Position numbers and translations under genes: made by a program. A model generated the notes under the pieces. The model was not told where the DNA came from. It ran no database searches and saw nothing but the letters and a program-made list of their open reading frames with translations. Positions 53,482 through 61,761 of a DNA stretch of 64,000 bases are shown piece by piece (within the stretch, counting starts at the first letter, position 1; each line of letters begins with the position of its first letter). The stretch comes from Nocardia sp. XZ_19_385. Lineage in GTDB: Bacteria; Actinomycetota; Actinomycetes; Mycobacteriales; Mycobacteriaceae. The stretch spans positions 496,001 to 560,000 of the forward strand of contig NZ_JACVEE010000003.1 in assembly GCF_015355755.1 (NCBI RefSeq). The letters are read 5' to 3'.

Positions 53482-54138
53482 ATGAAGACCGAAAAGCTGC
53501 TCACCGCAGGCGTTATCGCCACCCCGTTGTTCTTCGCCGTGGCCCTGCCCCAGGCGGTCGCTCGCGACGGTTTCGATCTGAGCCGGCACATGATCAGCCA
53601 GTTGTCGCTCGGCAGCCTCGGCTTCCTGCAGATCGCGAACTTCCTCGTCACCGGCGTGCTCTTCATCCTCGGCGCGATCGGGCTCAATCGCGTCCTGACC
53701 GAGGGCATCGGACACGTATGGATTCCACGCCTGGTGGCGGCATTCGGCGCCGGGCTGATCGCCGCGGGGCTATTTGTCGCCGACCCGGTCAACGGCTACC
53801 CGGTCGGCGAGCCGGACAGCCTGAGCTGGCACGGCATCCTGCACGGTGCCGCCGCCACGCTCTCCGGTCTTGCCCTGGTGGCCGCGCTCATCATCCTGGC
53901 CCGCCGCTTCATTCGCGACGGACGAAAGGGTATGGCAGCAGCCAGTATTGCGATTGCCGCCGCCTTCATGGTTCTGCCCGCCGCCCTCCCCAGCGTTGTG
54001 AGCATCACGTTCGCCACGGTCTCCTTCCTGGCGTGGGGCTGGATCTCGCTCTTTGCCGCTGCCCAGCTTCGCCATCACGCCACGGCCTCCACGCACACCC
54101 CCGCTGCCGTTCGAACCCCCGACTTCGAACTGGTCTGA
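53482..54138 (+). CDS. DUF998 membrane protein (second copy), under the TetR operators
   Basis: 218 residues with about six helices: LLTAGVIATPLFFAVALPQA, QIANFLVTGVLFILGAIGLN, IPRLVAAFGAGLIAAGLFVA, LHGAAATLSGLALVAALIIL and a last pair. The DUF998 loop DPVNGYPVGEPDSLSWHGIL matches the equivalent loop of the first copy. ATG 53482 lies seven bases after GGAGG; ATG 53476 overlaps the ribosome-binding region. The function is unknown, but tight repressor control suggests an induced envelope response. Confidence 0.85.
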   Translation: MKTEKLLTAGVIATPLFFAVALPQAVARDGFDLSRHMISQLSLGSLGFLQIANFLVTGVLFILGAIGLNRVLTEGIGHVWIPRLVAAFGAGLIAAGLFVADPVNGYPVGEPDSLSWHGILHGAAATLSGLALVAALIILARRFIRDGRKGMAAASIAIAAAFMVLPAALPSVVSITFATVSFLAWGWISLFAAAQLRHHATASTHTPAAVRTPDFELV

Positions 54139-54161
54139 TTCGCGGCTTGGAGTGCGAAAAA

Positions 54162-54197
54162 GCGCCGGTATCATACGAATTCGTATGACACCGGCGC
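54162..54197. terminator. 36-bp inverted repeat between convergent genes
   Basis: GCGCCGGTATCATACGAA pairs with the following 18 bases at 17 of 18 positions, with no loop. The core CATACGAATTCGTATG is a perfect palindrome. Position after a stop and between convergent genes favours a terminator. The core also resembles an operator with ATACG/CGTAT half-sites. Confidence 0.6.
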
Positions 54198-54233
54198 TCT
54201 CTTGGGGAAAGGGCACCATCCCGTGCCGCCGGG

Positions 54234-54311
54234 GACTGGGACCTCGTCAAGTTCGCCAACATCTACGACGGCTATGCAGCATTCGACGACATCCCGATTG
54301 ACTGGGCCGGG
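54234..54311 (+). other. Protein-like fragment, probable gene remnant
   Basis: The frame encodes DWDLVKFANIYDGYAAFDDI followed by PIDWAG, a composition unlike random high-GC DNA. It has no start codon or ribosome-binding site and soon loses pattern. Confidence 0.3.
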
Positions 54312-54390
54312 CGGTCAGCAGGATCTCGACGCGATCGGAAGCCGTTGCGCCGCAGCCCTCACGCTCGCGCGGGTCGCGCATGAGTGCGTC

Positions 54391-54624
54391 TCACCGGGCG
54401 GAGAGGCTGGACGAACCCGAAGTCAGCAGGCTCAAAAGTATCTTCACGGGATTTACGTGATCGCACTCGCCCGGCTGGCTGGGGAGGCCGCCGCCGCACA
54501 CCGGCGTCGCAGTTGCCGCCGGTGTGGCGGTTTCGCGCGGCGCGGTGACGTCGGCGTGCGCGGGAACCAGCGGCGCCAGCATCAGGGCGCCGGCAAGGAC
54601 GGCAGTGGCAAATGATCGGTTCAT
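54391..54624 (-). CDS. Small secreted protein
   Basis: 77 residues. The signal peptide MNRSFATAVLAGALMLAPLV ends at a PAHA cleavage site. The mature part is about 50 residues: a Thr/Ala/Pro stretch, a CGGGLPSQPGEC unit with two cysteines that may pair, and a C-terminal helix (PVKILLSLLTSG). ATG 54624 follows GAAGGA with a six-base gap. I do not recognise the family; tiny exported proteins of this type are common in actinobacteria. Confidence 0.65.
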   Translation of the reverse strand: MNRSFATAVLAGALMLAPLVPAHADVTAPRETATPAATATPVCGGGLPSQPGECDHVNPVKILLSLLTSGSSSLSAR

Positions 54625-54907
54625 CAAAAATCCTTCAGCTCTAGCAGTTCGACCGGCTGCCGCGATCGCCCCGGGCAGCTCCGATCACGCTATGCCGTGG
54701 CATTACTTGCCTGTAGACCCCGGTTTTCCCGCCCGCAGTTCCCGGGGCATGGACTGTGCGCACTTATCGGTCTTGGCCCGCCTGTCCTCGACTGTCCGCC
54801 GCTACCGAAGCCAAGTTCCAAGGTATTGCCCAATCCTGTGCTACAGCATAATCTTCCCTTCACCAAGCGGATACTTGCTTTGGGATTGGTACGGAAGGAG
54901 CTTCTTC

Positions 54908-55273
54908 ATGAAGGTCAACGTTTTGCTGGCGACTGCGGTCGCAGTCGGGTCGACCGGCCTGTCGGTCGTGCTCGGTGCGCCGGCCGCGAATGCGGGGACA
55001 GCGTGTAGCTGGAACCCCGGCAATTGGGGTTTCTCCGATTCGGTGATGGATGGCCCCTACGGCAGCTACAACCTGTACAACGGCAATTCCACCAGTTGCG
55101 GCAAGATTCCGGGAGCCACGGTGGTGGAAGGTGCGCCGATCAGAGTCATCTGCCATTTGGACAACGATCAGGGCAACTCCTGGGTTTATCTCCAGACCAG
55201 CTCAGGTAATCGAGGCTGGACCTCCCGCTCCAACGTGGGCAGCTGGTGGCCGAGCCGTCCCAAGTGCAGCTGA
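54908..55273 (+). CDS. Small secreted protein, SH3-like
   Basis: 121 residues. The signal peptide MKVNVLLATAVAVGSTGLSV is cleaved near ANAG. The mature domain of about 90 residues carries four cysteines (GTACSWN, STSCGKIPG, VICHLDNDQ, PKCS). A beta pattern GAPIRVICHLDND then GNSWVYLQTSSGNRGWTSRS resembles bacterial SH3 domains that contact cell wall. ATG 54908 follows GGAAGGAG. It is convergent with the pentapeptide protein. Confidence 0.75.
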   Translation: MKVNVLLATAVAVGSTGLSVVLGAPAANAGTACSWNPGNWGFSDSVMDGPYGSYNLYNGNSTSCGKIPGATVVEGAPIRVICHLDNDQGNSWVYLQTSSGNRGWTSRSNVGSWWPSRPKCS

Positions 55274-55282
55274 CCGAAGGTT

Positions 55283-56719
55283 TCAGGGCGCTGACACAAC
55301 GGGCGGCCAGACTCGCGGTTCGACATTGGCGGGCTTCCCGACGCCATCGTTTCCCCAGTCGAACTCCGGCGGCGGTGGCCCCCACTGCCGCGGTTGTGTG
55401 AAAACGATTGGCTCCGAGCCGAAGTCGGCAGCCATGAAACTGGTTCTCCCCGCGAACGCGAATCGTGCGAACACGGCTGCCCCTTTGAAGGTAGCCGTGT
55501 TGAACCAGGCGTCGCCGCTGAAGGTTGCCTCGCCGAACCTGGCGGCGCCGCCGAAGGTCGCTCCGCCGAATCCGGCGTCGCCGCCGAAAGTCGCATCGTC
55601 GAACCTGGCGGCGCCGCCGAAGGTGGCCCCACCGAATCCGGCGTCGCCGCCGAAAGTCGCGTTGTCGAACCAGGTGTCGCCGCTGATGGTCGCCCCACCG
55701 AATCCGGCGTCGCCGCGGAAGGTCGTGCCGCCGAACCTGGCGTTGCCGCTGAAGGTCGCTGCGCCGAATCCGGCGTCGCCGCCGAAGGTCGCCGCACCGA
55801 ACCAGGCGGTGCCGCCGAAGGTGGCTTTGTCGAAGCCTGCGATACCGCTGAACACGGACTTGTTGAAGGCGGCGTCACCGCGGAAGGCCACCTCGCCGAA
55901 CCAGGCGGTGCCGGCGAAGGTGGCGTTGTCGAAACCGGCGGTGCCGGTGAACTGTGCCTTGTCGAACCAGGCGTCGCCGCTGAAGGTCGCCTCGTCGAAG
56001 CGGGCGGCGCCGGCGAAGATGGCACGGCTGAGGTTGACGTCTTCGAGGTAGGCGGTCCGGAAGTCGAACTGGCTTGCCGACCAACTGTATTCGGCTTCCG
56101 CGCGGAGGTGGTCGGCGATCACGCGGATGATGGTCGCGCGGACCTCCCGGTCGTTCTGCCGGTACTCGAAGTGGTCCTCGTCCTCGCCGGTGTCGCCGCC
56201 GGTCGTGCGTTTCTGCACATGTTTGGTCTGGTGGTTGCCGCCGAGTTCCGGGCTGTAGGGCAGGCGGAGATAGCCGCAGAGCACGTCGATGCACTGTTGC
56301 CTGCGTAACCCGTCGGCCTCGTCGGCGGTGCCGGCCATCGCGTACACCCCGGCGATGCGTACCGCGGCATCGGTCGCGCCGAGCTGGGCGGCGGCGGCGC
56401 CGAAACGTTCGACGAAGCGGCTCTGCTCGGCGTCCCGCTGGCGGCGGTAGGCGATCACCAGGGCGACGACACCGCCCACCCCGGCGACGATGGTCAGCGC
56501 GACCTTGGTGATGTCGATCGGCGCGGCCGCCGCCTGGCTGGTCGGGGTGTAGCGGGACACGACCTGATAGGCGACGTAGGCGATGAATATCCCGGCCACG
56601 AGCGCGCTCAGGATCGCCGGTAGCAAGCCGAACCGCTCCGCCCAGCGGCGAATCGCTCTGTTGCTCTTGCCGATTCGCGTCTGCCCTGGAGCCGGTCGCG
56701 CGCGCTCCCACCCGAACAT
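55283..56719 (-). CDS. Membrane-anchored pentapeptide-repeat protein
   Basis: 478 residues. Two transmembrane helices (about 32-52 and 72-92) precede a helical linker RFVERFGAAAAQLGATDAAV, RIAGVYAMAGTADEADGLRR, known from this membrane pentapeptide group. A repeat region (about 228-430) then follows, with units such as ATFGGDAGFG and ATFSGDAWFD, where every fifth residue is F or A. It should form a right-handed square beta-helix on the cytosolic side. ATG 56719 lies 11 bases after the stop of the receptor-like gene, so both are one operon. Pentapeptide proteins can mimic DNA or act as scaffolds. Confidence 0.85.
   Translation of the reverse strand: MFGWERARPAPGQTRIGKSNRAIRRWAERFGLLPAILSALVAGIFIAYVAYQVVSRYTPTSQAAAAPIDITKVALTIVAGVGGVVALVIAYRRQRDAEQSRFVERFGAAAAQLGATDAAVRIAGVYAMAGTADEADGLRRQQCIDVLCGYLRLPYSPELGGNHQTKHVQKRTTGGDTGEDEDHFEYRQNDREVRATIIRVIADHLRAEAEYSWSASQFDFRTAYLEDVNLSRAIFAGAARFDEATFSGDAWFDKAQFTGTAGFDNATFAGTAWFGEVAFRGDAAFNKSVFSGIAGFDKATFGGTAWFGAATFGGDAGFGAATFSGNARFGGTTFRGDAGFGGATISGDTWFDNATFGGDAGFGGATFGGAARFDDATFGGDAGFGGATFGGAARFGEATFSGDAWFNTATFKGAAVFARFAFAGRTSFMAADFGSEPIVFTQPRQWGPPPPEFDWGNDGVGKPANVEPRVWPPVVSAP
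55430..56038. repeat. 30/60-base tandem DNA repeats coding the pentapeptide array
   Basis: Blocks built around CGCCGAAGGTCGC and CCGAATCCGGCGTCGCC recur about every 60 bases. They encode twenty-residue pairs of the ATFGGDAGFG type. This is coding repetition, not a CRISPR: there are no unique spacers. Confidence 0.8.
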
Positions 56720-56730
56720 CGCTCGACCGC

Positions 56731-58521
56731 CTATCGGGGGATGGTGACGATTTGGATCGGTGTGCCCAGGGGTGCTCCGTTGCTCGTGGTGGTGAATGAC
56801 AGGGTGCCGCTGCAACCGGGGATGGTGTAGGCGCCGTTGATGTTTCGCAGCTGACTGATCACGTCGGTGGCCTGGGGGACACGGTTGGGTGAGGCCAGCC
56901 GGATCGCGCGGGTGGCGGTGAGCAGCGCGTCGTGGGTCAGGCAGGTGTAGGCGTCGGCGTCGGTGACGCGGTACCCGCCGGCGGTCAGGGCCTCCGCGTA
57001 GGGTTGCCAGCCCTCGGGCGGGCTGCCTTGGCCGTGTGGCCAGGTGTGCGGGTCCGTCACTCCCGCATAGACGATGGACAGCCCGGCTTTACGGAGTTCC
57101 TCGTGGTCACCGCGGTCGATGACCGTGAGCGCCGCGACCCCGGTCATGATCGTCAACGGCCGGTCGCGGCAGACGCGCCGGGCTTTGAGCGATTCCAGGA
57201 ACACCGGGAGATCGGTGACGCGACCCGCGTAGAGGATGATCGCGGCCCCGGACTGGCAGATGTTGATGGTGACGGCGTCGAAAATCTGCGGCCAGGTGTC
57301 GCCGGGCAGCGTGGCGCCGACGAACGCCTGATCGGGCAGATCGCCGATCCAGCCGCCGAGTTGGTCGTGGAAGGCCTTCTGCAGGGCGCCGGTGTAGAGA
57401 TCGCCGCGGTCTTCGGAGTTCTGATCCCACACCACCATTGCCGGGCCGGACGGTGGGTGCGCGGTCAGGTGTTTGGCGATGGCGGCGACGTAGTCGCTGG
57501 TGGTCGGGGTGGCGCGCAGCATGCCGGGGATGTTGGTGTAGTTCAGGTCGTCGGCGGTGGTGATCGCGCCGATGATCGGAATCTTGGCCTCGGACAGTTT
57601 CTTGGCGGCCTCGCGGGTGGAGATGACACTGGTGCCCAACGCCACCACGGCGACGACGCGGCGGCGCTGGTCGGAATCGTCGCGGGTGTCGATCAACTGC
57701 TGCACCGGTTCGGACCAGCGGGTCTGATAACTGCCGGGATTGGCCAGCAGCAAGCGAATTCGCGGTTGCGGGTCGCCGATCACCCGGGTGGCGTTGATGC
57801 GCGCTTGTGCGGTCGCGGCGCCGATGAGCATCTGTTTGGCCTGCTCGCTGTCGAGCTGGCCTGGGCGCGAGCCGGGGCCATCGGGGGCGGGCGGCTGCGA
57901 CAGCGGGCCGAATACCGCGACGGTGACGTAGTTTTCGCCGACCTCGGCGTTTTGACGGGCGATCTGGTCGACCACCGGCTGGGAGGCCTCGTCGAAACCG
58001 GTGAAGGCGCCGTCGGTGACGCCGATGCACTCGTCGTCTTGCAGGGTCAAACCAGCTGCGGCGCACGGTTCCGGGTCCGACGACAGTAGCCAAAGTTTCG
58101 CGGGCACCGCGACCACCACCACGAGGGCTGCGACCGCAGCGGCTGCCAGGAGCGGGCGGCGGCGCACCCGATCCCAGATCGCAGGCCGTTGCGGCGGATT
58201 CGGGTCGTGCGGCGCGGGGTCGGCCGGTTGCTGAGCGGGTGGGATCTCGCCTGCGGCGTCCCGGCGTTTCTCCTCCCACTCGGCCAGCGCGGCGTCCAGT
58301 TGCTCACCGGTCAACCCCGGACTGGTGATGGCGAGGCACGCCCGCACGATAGCGCGGGTCGCTGCCGCCGTCGGCATGGCGAAGCCAGGGGTGATCGCGC
58401 GGGTCAGCACCTCCGGGCCGACCCGCGCTGCCTCGGCCAGACGCCCCTGCTGCACACCGCCGACCGTTGTCGCCTCGGTAACCAGCGCGTGCAATTCCTG
58501 TTTGAACAGATCCGGATTCAC
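56731..58521 (-). CDS. Membrane receptor-like protein: cytosolic helical domain, one helix, periplasmic-binding-protein domain
   Basis: 596 residues. Residues 1-90 form a cytosolic helical domain (LFKQELHALVTEATTVGGVQ, AARVGPEVLTRAI). A Pro-rich linker and one transmembrane helix (about 124-146) follow. Outside lies a type I periplasmic-binding fold of about 440 residues, similar to branched-chain amino-acid-binding proteins: VTVAVFGPL, QLIDTRDDSDQRRRVVAVVA, LSEAKIPIIGAITTADDLN and ILYAGRVTDLPVFLESLKAR. This orientation makes it a sensor rather than a transporter subunit; no permease or ATPase is near. GTG 58521 overlaps a 16-residue leader ORF by four bases (GTGA). It is followed by the pentapeptide protein. 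Confidence 0.8.
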   Translation of the reverse strand: MNPDLFKQELHALVTEATTVGGVQQGRLAEAARVGPEVLTRAITPGFAMPTAAATRAIVRACLAITSPGLTGEQLDAALAEWEEKRRDAAGEIPPAQQPADPAPHDPNPPQRPAIWDRVRRRPLLAAAAVAALVVVVAVPAKLWLLSSDPEPCAAAGLTLQDDECIGVTDGAFTGFDEASQPVVDQIARQNAEVGENYVTVAVFGPLSQPPAPDGPGSRPGQLDSEQAKQMLIGAATAQARINATRVIGDPQPRIRLLLANPGSYQTRWSEPVQQLIDTRDDSDQRRRVVAVVALGTSVISTREAAKKLSEAKIPIIGAITTADDLNYTNIPGMLRATPTTSDYVAAIAKHLTAHPPSGPAMVVWDQNSEDRGDLYTGALQKAFHDQLGGWIGDLPDQAFVGATLPGDTWPQIFDAVTINICQSGAAIILYAGRVTDLPVFLESLKARRVCRDRPLTIMTGVAALTVIDRGDHEELRKAGLSIVYAGVTDPHTWPHGQGSPPEGWQPYAEALTAGGYRVTDADAYTCLTHDALLTATRAIRLASPNRVPQATDVISQLRNINGAYTIPGCSGTLSFTTTSNGAPLGTPIQIVTIPR

Positions 58522-58568
58522 AGCCGTGCCCCCCGCTCGGTGCGTAGAGCACGCAGTTTCTCGATCAT
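58518..58568 (-). CDS. 16-residue leader ORF upstream of the receptor-like gene
   Basis: MIEKLRALRTERGARL, preceded by a strong AAGGAGG about ten bases before its ATG and ending in a TGA that overlaps the GTG of the receptor-like gene. An even shorter ATG-GGG-CGA-TGA lies between the ribosome-binding site and this ATG. Translational coupling of the main gene is the likely role. Confidence 0.45.
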   Translation of the reverse strand: MIEKLRALRTERGARL

Positions 58569-58865
58569 CGCCCCATCAACCTCCTTGCGGTGGTTCCCCC
58601 AGCCCGGACGAACCCGTCGCCTGCGCGCTCGAGGTAAGCCGTTTCGAAAACCAACGCGCACAAACATATTCGACCAAGCATCCGCGGCCCGTGCGGGAAA
58701 CCATGATTTCCCATTGGTGCCGAAACGCTGCCGGTCCACCCCGCAACTCCATCATGCCGGAACGGGCCATCGAAACACGTTGTGTCCGAGCATGGTTCGC
58801 AACGGTTTACAGTGGCCTGGACGGGGCATTTCGGACTACCCACGAGACGAACGGAGACCGGCCTC

Positions 58866-59114
58866 ATGTCCGAAATGAACAAGCGCAATCTCATCTACTT
58901 CGAAAATCCGTCTATGCGCGGTCTGTACGACAGTATGGAACAGTGGCAGGAGGCGAATGGCCGCCGATTGCTGTCCGTCAGTGTGCAGCCGGACGGTGAG
59001 AATTACTGTTGCATCGCGTTGACGAATCCGACCGAGGTCGTGATAACCAGCGAGGATGGGAACAATCACGCGAATGTCAGCCGGTTCGGCATGCTGGCCG
59101 TGGACGCGCAGTAG
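58866..59114 (+). CDS. Small cytosolic protein of unknown function
   Basis: 82 residues: MSEMNKRNLIYFENPSMRGL, YDSMEQWQEANGRRLLSVSV, NYCCIALTNPTEVVITSEDG. It has an alpha-beta pattern with a cysteine pair and no signal peptide. ATG 58866 follows GGAGACCGG. It begins about 300 bases from the divergent leader/receptor gene. I do not recognise the family. Confidence 0.6.
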   Translation: MSEMNKRNLIYFENPSMRGLYDSMEQWQEANGRRLLSVSVQPDGENYCCIALTNPTEVVITSEDGNNHANVSRFGMLAVDAQ

Positions 59115-59199
59115 ACGCTGGGACATGGGTCCGAGAGCCTCGCTCATGGAAGGGGAGGTGGGCCCGGGGTTCTACTTGTTTTGACCCACAGGAGGACCC

Positions 59200-59769
59200 A
59201 TGACCCAGAACAACCGTCCCTCGTACCTGAGCTTCGGCCTCGCCTGGCTGCTCGGATACGGCGCGTTCGCGCTCACCTACGGCGCCGATCCGCCGGTGCC
59301 GTCCGCGGTAGCGGCGATCCTGCTGTTCGGCGGACTACTGATCGCTCTGATCATCACCGGCGTCGGGGCCGTCCGGGCACAGCGTGGTGCCCACGGCCGT
59401 GAGGCTGTCGCCGGCAAGTTGCTGGCCGTCGCATGGCTGGTCGGCTTCGGTGCGCTGTCTGTTCTCATCCAAGCCCTGAGCACCGCGCTGGACGAGCCCG
59501 AAGTGCAGACACTGCTGTGGCCGAGCGGGGCTGGTCTCGTCGTCGGAATGATCTATCTCGCAGGCGGACTCGCCTACCGCGACACCCTGCAATACGCCCT
59601 GGGAGCCTGGCTGGCCGTACTGTCTTCGGCCGCCCTGTTCCTGGACGGAGCGAACCTCTACTGGGCGCTGGCCCTGATCGGCGGCGGCGGTTACCTCGTC
59701 GCGACAGTGCTGGAGCCGCGCCGCCGCACGTCGTCGCCGGTGGCAACCCAGCGAGTGGCACATAGCTGA
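59200..59769 (+). CDS. Integral membrane protein of unknown function
   Basis: 189 residues with about six hydrophobic helices (LSFGLAWLLGYGAFALTYG, VAAILLFGGLLIALIITGVG, VAWLVGFGALSVLIQALS, LVVGMIYLAGGLAY, LGAWLAVLSSAALFLDG, WALALIGGGGYLVATVL). A helical cytosolic loop (RAQRGAHGREAVAGK) lies after helix two. ATG 59200 follows AGGAGG. The topology recalls DUF6609-type small membrane proteins but the family is not certain. It stands alone, convergent with folA. Confidence 0.7.
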   Translation: MTQNNRPSYLSFGLAWLLGYGAFALTYGADPPVPSAVAAILLFGGLLIALIITGVGAVRAQRGAHGREAVAGKLLAVAWLVGFGALSVLIQALSTALDEPEVQTLLWPSGAGLVVGMIYLAGGLAYRDTLQYALGAWLAVLSSAALFLDGANLYWALALIGGGGYLVATVLEPRRRTSSPVATQRVAHS

Positions 59770-59809
59770 GGCAAACGCCGAGTAGCGCCTCCATGGTGTG
59801 CCGCTGGGT

Positions 59810-60271
59810 TCAGGCTGGGAGGTAGGTGACCCAGCTGTAGCCGTCGCGTTGGAGGCGTTGGGTTTCGCGCCAGGAGGCTGGATCGAGGGTGGGGAATCGG
59901 ACGTCGCCGTCGAGTGCGGACTCGATTTCGGTGATTTCCAAGCGGTCGGCGGCGGCGATGAGCTGGGCGTAGATCTCGCCACCGCCGAAGCAGATCGCCT
60001 CACCTTCTCCGGCCGCCGCCAATGCTTCATCGATCGAACCGACGACGGTGACACCGTCCGACGCCCAACCACCTTGGCGCGTAACCACTATGGTGCGCCG
60101 ACCAGGCAACGGCCGCCCGATCGAGTCGAAGGTGCGACGCCCCATGATCAGCGTCTTCCCGAGCGTCATCCGCTTGACGCGCTGCAGATCATCCCGATCT
60201 CGCCAAGCCAGATCCCCACCCCTGCCGATAACGCCGTTCCGAGCCACCGCGGCAATGAGCGTCAAGGTCAC
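59810..60271 (-). CDS. folA: Dihydrofolate reductase with altered antifolate-contact residues
   Basis: 153 residues, the usual length. LTLIAAVARNGVIGRGGDLA, TLIMGRRTFDSIGRPLPGRR and AICFGGGEIYAQLI are diagnostic of DHFR, which reduces dihydrofolate with NADPH. The catalytic acid is Asp28. By alignment by eye with E. coli numbering, Pro21 is Ala22, Pro25 is Arg26, Phe31 is Val32 and Ile94 is Phe95. Phe31 and Ile94 line the pABA/trimethoprim pocket, so ligand preference may be changed. GTG 60271 is the only start that leaves the first strand whole. No thyA is adjacent, so this may be a second, non-housekeeping copy. Confidence 0.85.
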   Translation of the reverse strand: MTLTLIAAVARNGVIGRGGDLAWRDRDDLQRVKRMTLGKTLIMGRRTFDSIGRPLPGRRTIVVTRQGGWASDGVTVVGSIDEALAAAGEGEAICFGGGEIYAQLIAAADRLEITEIESALDGDVRFPTLDPASWRETQRLQRDGYSWVTYLPA

Positions 60272-60473
60272 TTCGCCATCATGCCTGGACAGGGCAGGGG
60301 CCGCACGGGCAGCTGGCGTCGATCGAGAATCGGGCGCTCACAATGGCCGTTCGCAAAACGAGGGCCGCACCCTGAACTGGTCAACCGGCGCGACCAGGTG
60401 CATTCCCAGCCGATTTGCGCCCGGCCGGGGCGATTGGAAAAGTGTGCTAGTTCAATCTTTCGGGGAGGTTCTT

Positions 60474-61169
60474 GTGGGTTCCAGAGTTGCTGACACTTTC
60501 GTGGTCGATGTTGATATCGATTCGGAACCGGGCGAATTCGGCGATCGGAACACCATCGGGGGTTGGCCGGTGCTGGACGCCGGACAGGCGTGGCCCACGT
60601 GTGCGTGCGGAACCCGACTGGCGCTGTACTTCCAGCTCGAAGTGCCCGCCGAGGTTCCGCACTTCGGTGGTGATCAACTGCTGGTGTTCCACTGCCCTGC
60701 AGAGGGCGACACGGGGGGACATAGCACCGAACCTCAACTGCCCGAAAACTATTGGGACAACCCACCGGGGGCCGACTCGGTATTCTGGCGGATCCTGCTG
60801 CAGCGCAACGGAATGCCCCGCGAGACGGCCGACCCGCATTTCGAACCGCGCCGCCTGGAGCTGTACGCCGCGGAGGATCGGGTCACCGAACCCGGCTTCG
60901 AAGGACCGCTCAACGACTTCAAGGTCGGTGGCACGCCGCGCTGGGTTCAGGCGCCCGAGCACTATCGCTGCGCGTGCGGCGAGGACATGGTCTTCCTGTG
61001 TCAGGTCTACGAGGATTTCCCGTTCGCCGACTACGCCGACCCGGACCCCGACGAGTCGGTCGACTGCGCCGGCATCGACGACGGTCTCTTCCTAGGTAAT
61101 CAGGACTACATCCTTGCCTGCCCCGGCCACTGCGACCCAGCCGCCGCGTGGCCGGTCTGCCAAAACTGA
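60474..61169 (+). CDS. Cysteine-containing cytosolic protein, DUF1963/YwqG-like
   Basis: 231 residues. VVDVDIDSEPGEFGDRNTIG with GGWPVLDAGQAWPTCACGTR and LALYFQLEVPAEVPHFGGDQ then LLVFHCPAEGD recall the DUF1963/YwqG plan, in which a domain begins with a GG.P......WP.C.CG zinc-like site. A second CxC (YRCACGEDMVFLCQVYED) and a final CPGHCDPAAAWPVC give several metal-ligand candidates. GTG 60474 lies five bases after GGGGAGG, which fixes the start. The function is unknown. Confidence 0.65.
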   Translation: MGSRVADTFVVDVDIDSEPGEFGDRNTIGGWPVLDAGQAWPTCACGTRLALYFQLEVPAEVPHFGGDQLLVFHCPAEGDTGGHSTEPQLPENYWDNPPGADSVFWRILLQRNGMPRETADPHFEPRRLELYAAEDRVTEPGFEGPLNDFKVGGTPRWVQAPEHYRCACGEDMVFLCQVYEDFPFADYADPDPDESVDCAGIDDGLFLGNQDYILACPGHCDPAAAWPVCQN

Positions 61170-61265
61170 TCTTCTACGAGCCGGTGGAGACGTACGGCAA
61201 CGGGTGCGGCACGTCGAGGTGCTCGATCCGGATGGGAACAGTTTGTCTCTCGCGCAAGGCGGGGC

Positions 61266-61751
61266 CTAGCGACCGGTCGCGCCGTCGATCAGTTCGCGGA
61301 GGATGTCGGCGTGGCCGGCGTGGCGGCCGGTTTCCTCGATCATGTGGGTGAGGGCCCAGCGGACGGTGGGGGCGCGGCGATCCGGATGGGGGAGTGGTGC
61401 GGAGAGGTCGGTGCATTCGTCGAGAACCTTGTTGGCGCGATCTACTGTGGATCGGTAGTGCGCGACGACGTCGGCGACGGTGTCGGCAGGTGCGGCGTGG
61501 AACGTCGCTTGCCAGTCGGTGACCTTGTCCCCGAGGAACATTGAGCGTTCGACGTTGGTGAGGTGTTCGAGCAGGCCGAGCAGGTTGGTGCCCGACGGGA
61601 CCGCGGCCGTTCGGACCTGCGGTTCGGGGGCGCCGTCGACTTTTGCGGCGATCGAGGTTCGCAGGTAGTCGAGAAAGCCGCGCAGGACTTCGATTTCGCT
61701 GCTTCCGGTGCTCGGTGGCGGGGTGTCGCGGCGGCGGGCGGCGGTGGGCAT
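61266..61751 (-). CDS. DinB/DUF664-family protein
   Basis: 161 residues with the four-helix DinB plan: RGFLDYLRTSIAAKVDG, LLGLLEHLTNVERSMFLGDK with the first metal histidine, VVAHYRSTVDRANKVLDE, and RWALTHMIEETGRHAGHADI with the H...H pair of DUF664. Members bind a metal and include thiol transferases. ATG 61751 lies 11 bases after the stop of the methyltransferase gene, so they share a message. Confidence 0.85.
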   Translation of the reverse strand: MPTAARRRDTPPPSTGSSEIEVLRGFLDYLRTSIAAKVDGAPEPQVRTAAVPSGTNLLGLLEHLTNVERSMFLGDKVTDWQATFHAAPADTVADVVAHYRSTVDRANKVLDECTDLSAPLPHPDRRAPTVRWALTHMIEETGRHAGHADILRELIDGATGR

Positions 61752-61761
61752 GGTGGTCTCC

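Noticed and set aside
54202..54615. 137-residue open frame on the plus strand
   Set aside because: Mostly antisense to the small secreted protein; only the 54234-54311 segment, in another frame, looks protein-like.
55430..56038. Regular DNA repeats that might suggest a CRISPR array
   Set aside because: The units encode pentapeptide repeats in one frame and have no variable spacers or cas genes nearby.
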